From Candidatus Bathyarchaeota archaeon (GTDB lineage Archaea > Thermoproteota > Bathyarchaeia > Bathyarchaeales > Bathycorpusculaceae), in contig JAOZHS010000002.1 of the NCBI GenBank assembly GCA_026014745.1, positions 248,001 to 312,000 of the forward strand: a stretch of 64,000 bases of DNA, read 5' to 3'. The position numbers were made by a program, and so were the translations under genes. The notes under the pieces were generated by a model that did not search any database, was not told where the DNA came from, and worked only from the letters and a program-made list of their open reading frames with translations. How positions within the stretch are numbered: position 1 is the stretch's first letter; every line of letters starts with the position of its first letter. This document shows, one piece after another, positions 60,678-64,000 of this stretch.

Positions 60678-61178
60678 ATGAGCATTAAACTTGACGAAAA
60701 AGACCTCGCCATCCTGCTCCTAATCCAAGAAAACAGCAAACTCACCGCCAACCAAATCGCCAAAAAAATAAATGCCCCAATAACCACCGTTTTCGCCAAA
60801 ACCAAACGCATGGAAGAAATGGGCATCATCAAACAATACCGCGCCATACTCAGCGCAGAAAAACTCAACCTCGCCACCTCCGCGTTTATTCTCGCCCAAG
60901 TCAGCTACCAAGCCCAAAACCACGAAACCCCCATAACCCAACGTGACGTAGCCGAAGAAATCGCCAAGTTCCCCGAAGTCCAAGAAGTCCACATCATAAC
61001 CGGCGACTGGGACCTCCTCATGAAGTTACGGGCAGAAAACGTGGAGGCAATCGGCAGATTTGTGGTGGATAAACTGCGCCGCATCAAAGGCTTAGAGAAA
61101 ACCTTGACATGCATGGTGTTTGAAACCGTTAAAGAAACCACTAGCCTGCCGCCGCCCCCAAAGAAAAGCCACCCCTAA
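60678..61178 (+). CDS. Lrp/AsnC family transcriptional regulator
   Basis: A 166-residue feast-famine regulator. The N-terminal winged helix (KDLAILLLIQENSKLTANQIAKKINAP) and the C-terminal RAM domain (VQEVHIITGDWDLLMKLRAENVEAIGRFV) are intact and in the usual order. The proline-rich end (LPPPPKKSHP) is unusual. Start ATG at 60678 with TATA 30 bases upstream. It diverges from the asparagine synthetase gene, and asparagine or another amino acid may be its ligand (inference). Confidence 0.88.
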   Translation: MSIKLDEKDLAILLLIQENSKLTANQIAKKINAPITTVFAKTKRMEEMGIIKQYRAILSAEKLNLATSAFILAQVSYQAQNHETPITQRDVAEEIAKFPEVQEVHIITGDWDLLMKLRAENVEAIGRFVVDKLRRIKGLEKTLTCMVFETVKETTSLPPPPKKSHP

Positions 61179-61191
61179 ACGGAATGTAGAG

Positions 61192-62220
61192 TCAGCTATT
61201 TCTTGTGAAGTAAAGCATTGCGGTGCCATCATTGAGTTGCGTTGGCTCTCGCGCTTTCTTGAAGCCTGACTCTAAAAATTTTTTCTCCACCAAAACTTGG
61301 AGTTCTCTGGTGTGAGTTTCAATAAAATAATAGTGAACTAACCCCAAAACCTCGGGGGCTACATTGATTAGGCAGGTTTCGGCTCCTTCGCAGTCAATTT
61401 TTGCGATATTAGGTTTAGTTTCCTTAAGGATGCTGGAAATTTTTTTGATTTTTATAACAGCGCTCTTTTGTCCCTTGGAGAGTAATCCGAAGCCTACGCC
61501 AATCTGGTCATAGTTGATGGTCTGCGATCCGTCGGTCTCGCCGATGCCTTCATTGTACAATTCAGCGTTAACGTGATTTAACCGAATATTTTGCTCAATA
61601 AAAGTCTGATACTCACTGATGGGCTCATAGATTATGACCTTAGCAGCACCTAAACTGGAGAAGAGCGCGGCTGTTTCTCCACAGAAGCCGCCGACGTCGA
61701 GCACTACTTTGCCTTGGAAGTTGGTTTCGTAGAGTTTCTCTTCGCTGCATTCGATGAAGTAAACGGTGGCTAAGTCTATGGGTCCGACGAGGTGGATTTT
61801 TTTGGATTGGATTTCAAAGAGGTTGTCGCCCGTTTGGGTTATGGTGTAGGCGGCGCCGTCTTTTTGGAGACTGTATTGGGTTTTGGTTCGGTTTATGCTC
61901 CAGCCTCGGCATTTTAGGTCAAGCAACAAGTCGAACAACAACCAGCCCGATGCGGGATAGTTTGTTTGGTAGATAAATTCGCCTTTTTTGACTATGCAGC
62001 CGCCCTCAGTTTTCTCGATGCGGTACCCTTGTTTTTGGAGTTTCCAAAACCAGTCTCTAAGCAGCGTGTATTGGAGGTAGGTTGTTTTTGCTTCGACGCC
62101 GTTTCTAAACTTGATGGTTTGAGGGGTGGACGAGTTTCTTAGCTGCATGACAGCCCAAAAGCTGCGCGTTGTTTGAATCGTTCGGTACAAGCCACTTAGT
62201 GTTGGCATATAGCACTCCAA
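61192..62220 (-). CDS. FkbM-family methyltransferase
   Basis: A 342-residue protein. The SAM-binding core is in VVLDVGGFCGETAALFSSLG near residue 170, then IIYEPISEYQTFIEQNI. The family's acidic block follows in PNIAKIDCEGAE, with INVAPEVLGLVHYYFIETH near the end. The N-terminal 150 residues resemble a separate region of unknown fold. FkbM enzymes often methylate sugar hydroxyls, which would fit surface glycans here, but the substrate is unknown. It is followed by the Lrp gene with a short gap. Confidence 0.82.
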   Translation of the reverse strand: MECYMPTLSGLYRTIQTTRSFWAVMQLRNSSTPQTIKFRNGVEAKTTYLQYTLLRDWFWKLQKQGYRIEKTEGGCIVKKGEFIYQTNYPASGWLLFDLLLDLKCRGWSINRTKTQYSLQKDGAAYTITQTGDNLFEIQSKKIHLVGPIDLATVYFIECSEEKLYETNFQGKVVLDVGGFCGETAALFSSLGAAKVIIYEPISEYQTFIEQNIRLNHVNAELYNEGIGETDGSQTINYDQIGVGFGLLSKGQKSAVIKIKKISSILKETKPNIAKIDCEGAETCLINVAPEVLGLVHYYFIETHTRELQVLVEKKFLESGFKKAREPTQLNDGTAMLYFTRNS

Positions 62221-62278
62221 ATTAAGTCAGGGTGTAGGCATAAACATTTTTCGTTTGTCGTATCAAACCAAAAAAGGG

Positions 62279-62710
62279 TTAGACAGAACTTGAAGTATAA
62301 TACAGCAGCGGCAGCGCTAAAAGTACGGTGTCTTTGCCTTTGGAGGTTAAGGCGTATTCTACTCGAAGCGGCGGACCCGGGGTGACGTTGCGTGTTATGT
62401 AGCCGTGTTCTTGGAGCATTTTTAGTTTGCCAGATAAGGTGCGGCTGTTTACGCCTAGGATTTTTTTGATGTTGCCAAAGCCCATGGTGTTTTTTAGGAT
62501 TAGGGTGTAGAGGATTTCGAGGCTCCATTTTTGGAAGAGGAGGTTGAAGCTGTCTTGGAGGCTTTCGACTTCGTCTTTGAGTTCTTGGGGAGTGATTTTT
62601 TGGGTTTTTATGATGTCGTTGAAGACGACTTCTACGCCTTGGAGCACGTGGGTCATGCGTTCTTCGACGATTTTTCGGAATTCTGCACTTAGGGTTAGGG
62701 GGGCGCTCAT
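62279..62710 (-). CDS. HxlR-family winged-helix regulator
   Basis: A 143-residue regulator. The HxlR winged helix is in FQKWSLEILYTLILKNTMGFGNIKKILGVNSRTLSGKLKMLQEHGYI near residues 60-105, followed by RVEYALTSKGKDTV. An N-terminal helical extension (residues 1-50) is not usual for the family. It diverges from the geranylgeranyl reductase gene across 95 bases that hold an inverted repeat, so it may regulate that gene or itself (inference). Confidence 0.82.
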   Translation of the reverse strand: MSAPLTLSAEFRKIVEERMTHVLQGVEVVFNDIIKTQKITPQELKDEVESLQDSFNLLFQKWSLEILYTLILKNTMGFGNIKKILGVNSRTLSGKLKMLQEHGYITRNVTPGPPLRVEYALTSKGKDTVLLALPLLYYTSSSV

Positions 62711-62760
62711 GGTTATACTCGGTTGGGTTTAGGTTACTTCACAGTTTATTAAGCTTTACA

Positions 62761-62776
62761 TATACAACATGGTATA
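62761..62776. promoter_or_regulatory. inverted repeat between HxlR and reductase genes
   Basis: TATAC-AACATG-GTATA, with outer TTTAC (62755) and GTAAA (62781) that nearly extend the symmetry. It lies in the divergent promoter region about 30-45 bases before the reductase start, overlapping TATA-like sequence. Candidate operator for the HxlR-type regulator. Confidence 0.45.
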
Positions 62777-62805
62777 CAAAGTAAAGTTACATTGGAGGAT
62801 ACATC

Positions 62806-64000
62806 ATGGAAAAATATGACGCCATAGTTGTAGGCGCAGGCACAGCCGGCTGCCTTGCAGCAAAAACCGTAGCTGAAAAAGGCCTCAAAGTCTGCCTCAT
62901 CGAAAAGAAGCCCAAAAGCGAAATCGGAGAAAAAATCTGCGGCGACGCCCTAGGCGACCACCACCTAAACACTCTGGGTCTTGAAAAACCCACAGGCGGC
63001 GAATTAGAAGCCAAAATCGACGGCATCAAAATCTACAGCCCCGACGAAAACACCGTGTTCACCATCGCGGACAAAGACTTCGTCGGCCACATCCTAAACC
63101 GCCGCCTCTTCGGGCAGTGGCTGCTCAAGAAAGCCACCGACGCAGGCGCGCAATTACAGGATAACATGAATTTCCGCAGCCCCATAATCGAAAACGGCGC
63201 AGTCGCGGGCATAACCGTCAAAAACATGAAGACGGGCGCAGTCAAAGAATTGCGCGGCAAAGTAACCATTGACGCGACGGGCTACTTTGGCATGGTCCGC
63301 AAGCAGCTCCCCGCCGAACTCGGCATTGACCGCGAAATCGACAACGCCGACGTGGAAGCTTGCTACCGAGAAATCCGCCAGCTAAAGCAAGAAACAGAGG
63401 ATACTCGTTTCTGCGAAATTTACCTTAACCAACAAGCCTCACCAGGCGGCTACGTCTGGATTTTCCCCAAAGGCGGTGCACGCGTAAACGTAGGCATCGG
63501 CACCTGCATGCGCAAAACAGGCTATCCGAATCCTAAAGAGCAACTCTACAAAACCGCGTTTAGCAAACCCATGTTCGACGGTAGCCTCGTGTTGACGGGC
63601 GGCGCATGGTTTGACCCTGTCCGCAGACCACTTGACAACATGGTCGGCAACGGTGTTATGCTGGTCGGCGACGCTGCCTCACTGGTTAATCCGATTCATG
63701 GCGGCGGTATTGGTCCCAGCATGCTCAGCGGATTCTATGCGGGTCAGCAAATCGTCGATGCACTCGGTAAAGGTGAGCCCACCAAAGAGGCGCTGTGGGG
63801 CTACAACAAACGCTACATCAACACCTACGGCAAAAAACAAGGCACCCTCGACATCTTCAAAATCTTCCTCCTATCCTGTAGCGACGACGACTTAAACTAT
63901 GGCATGAACCAAAAACTCATGACCGAAGACGACGTCTTAAAGGCAGGCATGGGCGACGACTTCCACCTCAACATCACCGAAACCGCCAAACGAGTCTTCC
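62806..64000 (+). CDS. geranylgeranyl reductase family flavoprotein (partial)
   Basis: FAD-dependent reductase that saturates the isoprenoid chains of archaeal lipids (digeranylgeranylglycerophospholipid reductase type). The dinucleotide-binding motif VVGAGTAGCLAAKTVAEKG is at residues 9-27, followed by KICGDALGDHHL (family CG-D signature) near 44-55, and GNGVMLVGDAASLVNPIHGGGIGPS near 280 with the second FAD-binding block. A GGAGG ribosome site precedes the ATG at 62806. The gene runs off the window end at residue 398, close to its expected end. No lipid-synthesis neighbour is in view, so a related role is not excluded. Confidence 0.87.
   Translation, partial: MEKYDAIVVGAGTAGCLAAKTVAEKGLKVCLIEKKPKSEIGEKICGDALGDHHLNTLGLEKPTGGELEAKIDGIKIYSPDENTVFTIADKDFVGHILNRRLFGQWLLKKATDAGAQLQDNMNFRSPIIENGAVAGITVKNMKTGAVKELRGKVTIDATGYFGMVRKQLPAELGIDREIDNADVEACYREIRQLKQETEDTRFCEIYLNQQASPGGYVWIFPKGGARVNVGIGTCMRKTGYPNPKEQLYKTAFSKPMFDGSLVLTGGAWFDPVRRPLDNMVGNGVMLVGDAASLVNPIHGGGIGPSMLSGFYAGQQIVDALGKGEPTKEALWGYNKRYINTYGKKQGTLDIFKIFLLSCSDDDLNYGMNQKLMTEDDVLKAGMGDDFHLNITETAKRVF

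Noticed and set aside
1-64000. CRISPR array or prophage
   Set aside because: No regularly spaced direct repeats, cas genes, integrase or phage structural genes were seen.

Overview
The window reads as a chromosome segment of an archaeon, most likely a member of the Bathyarchaeia or a near relative in the TACK group. The archaeal assignment rests on genes in the window: the transcription factor TFB, an EF-2 type GTPase, an RNase P Rnp4 subunit, a CdvB/ESCRT-III protein, PurP-type purine synthesis, CTP-dependent riboflavin kinase with RibL, the diphthamide enzyme Dph5, a DUF357 protein, geranylgeranyl reductase, TATA-driven and apparently leaderless promoters, and many TTG/GTG starts. The Bathyarchaeia call is inference from the combination of several tungsten aldehyde oxidoreductases, GTP-PEPCK, CdvB and short anchored surface proteins. 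No rRNA, CRISPR array, intact transposon or prophage was seen. Two tRNAs are present: one with anticodon CAT and tRNA-Gln(TTG).

Layout. 0-4 kb: the edge of rnp4, a small membrane protein, an oxidoreductase/flavodoxin operon with a divergent FilR1-type regulator, and a decayed oxidoreductase scrap. 4-9.4 kb: a complete dTDP-L-rhamnose operon (rfbA, rfbC, rfbB, rfbD) with a polysaccharide flippase. 9.5-11 kb: an orphan hydrogenase-type maturation protease and a class II-like PurE. 11-19 kb: three tandem modules, each a four-cluster ferredoxin plus an aldehyde ferredoxin oxidoreductase. The three share a promoter element, and the first two ferredoxin genes share a 93-bp identical 3' end. 19-30 kb: an M24 peptidase, anchored surface proteins including two PQQ-type propellers (one frameshifted), a TRAM protein, a Rieske ferredoxin, an OGG1-type glycosylase joined to an unusual EF-2 paralog, and a COG2112 kinase. 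30-33.4 kb: a purC-purP-purP operon. 33.5-42 kb: a CorA-like protein without the GMN motif, a GH63-type glucosidase behind a structured leader, a TrmB regulator and an M3 peptidase. 42-44.7 kb: CdvB, SUI1, a zinc ribbon, TFB and tRNA-Gln. 45-50.6 kb: surface proteins, OsmC, and two cobalamin genes. 50.7-54 kb: dph5, DUF357, ribL, rhomboid and ribK. 54-64 kb: methyltransferases, HtpX, an MBL hydrolase, PEPCK, an archaeal asparagine synthetase next to an Lrp/AsnC regulator, and an HxlR regulator divergent from a geranylgeranyl reductase.

How it fits together. The genes suggest an anaerobic heterotroph. The AOR modules would oxidise aldehydes from amino-acid or sugar breakdown and reduce ferredoxin. 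PEPCK links this to gluconeogenesis, and the purine, flavin and cobalamin genes are biosynthetic. The rhamnose operon, flippase and anchored proteins point to a glycosylated cell surface. The most unusual items are the EF-2 paralog, which lacks the diphthamide histidine although the genome carries dph5, and the three co-regulated AorAB-like modules, the third of which has diverged at an active-site position.
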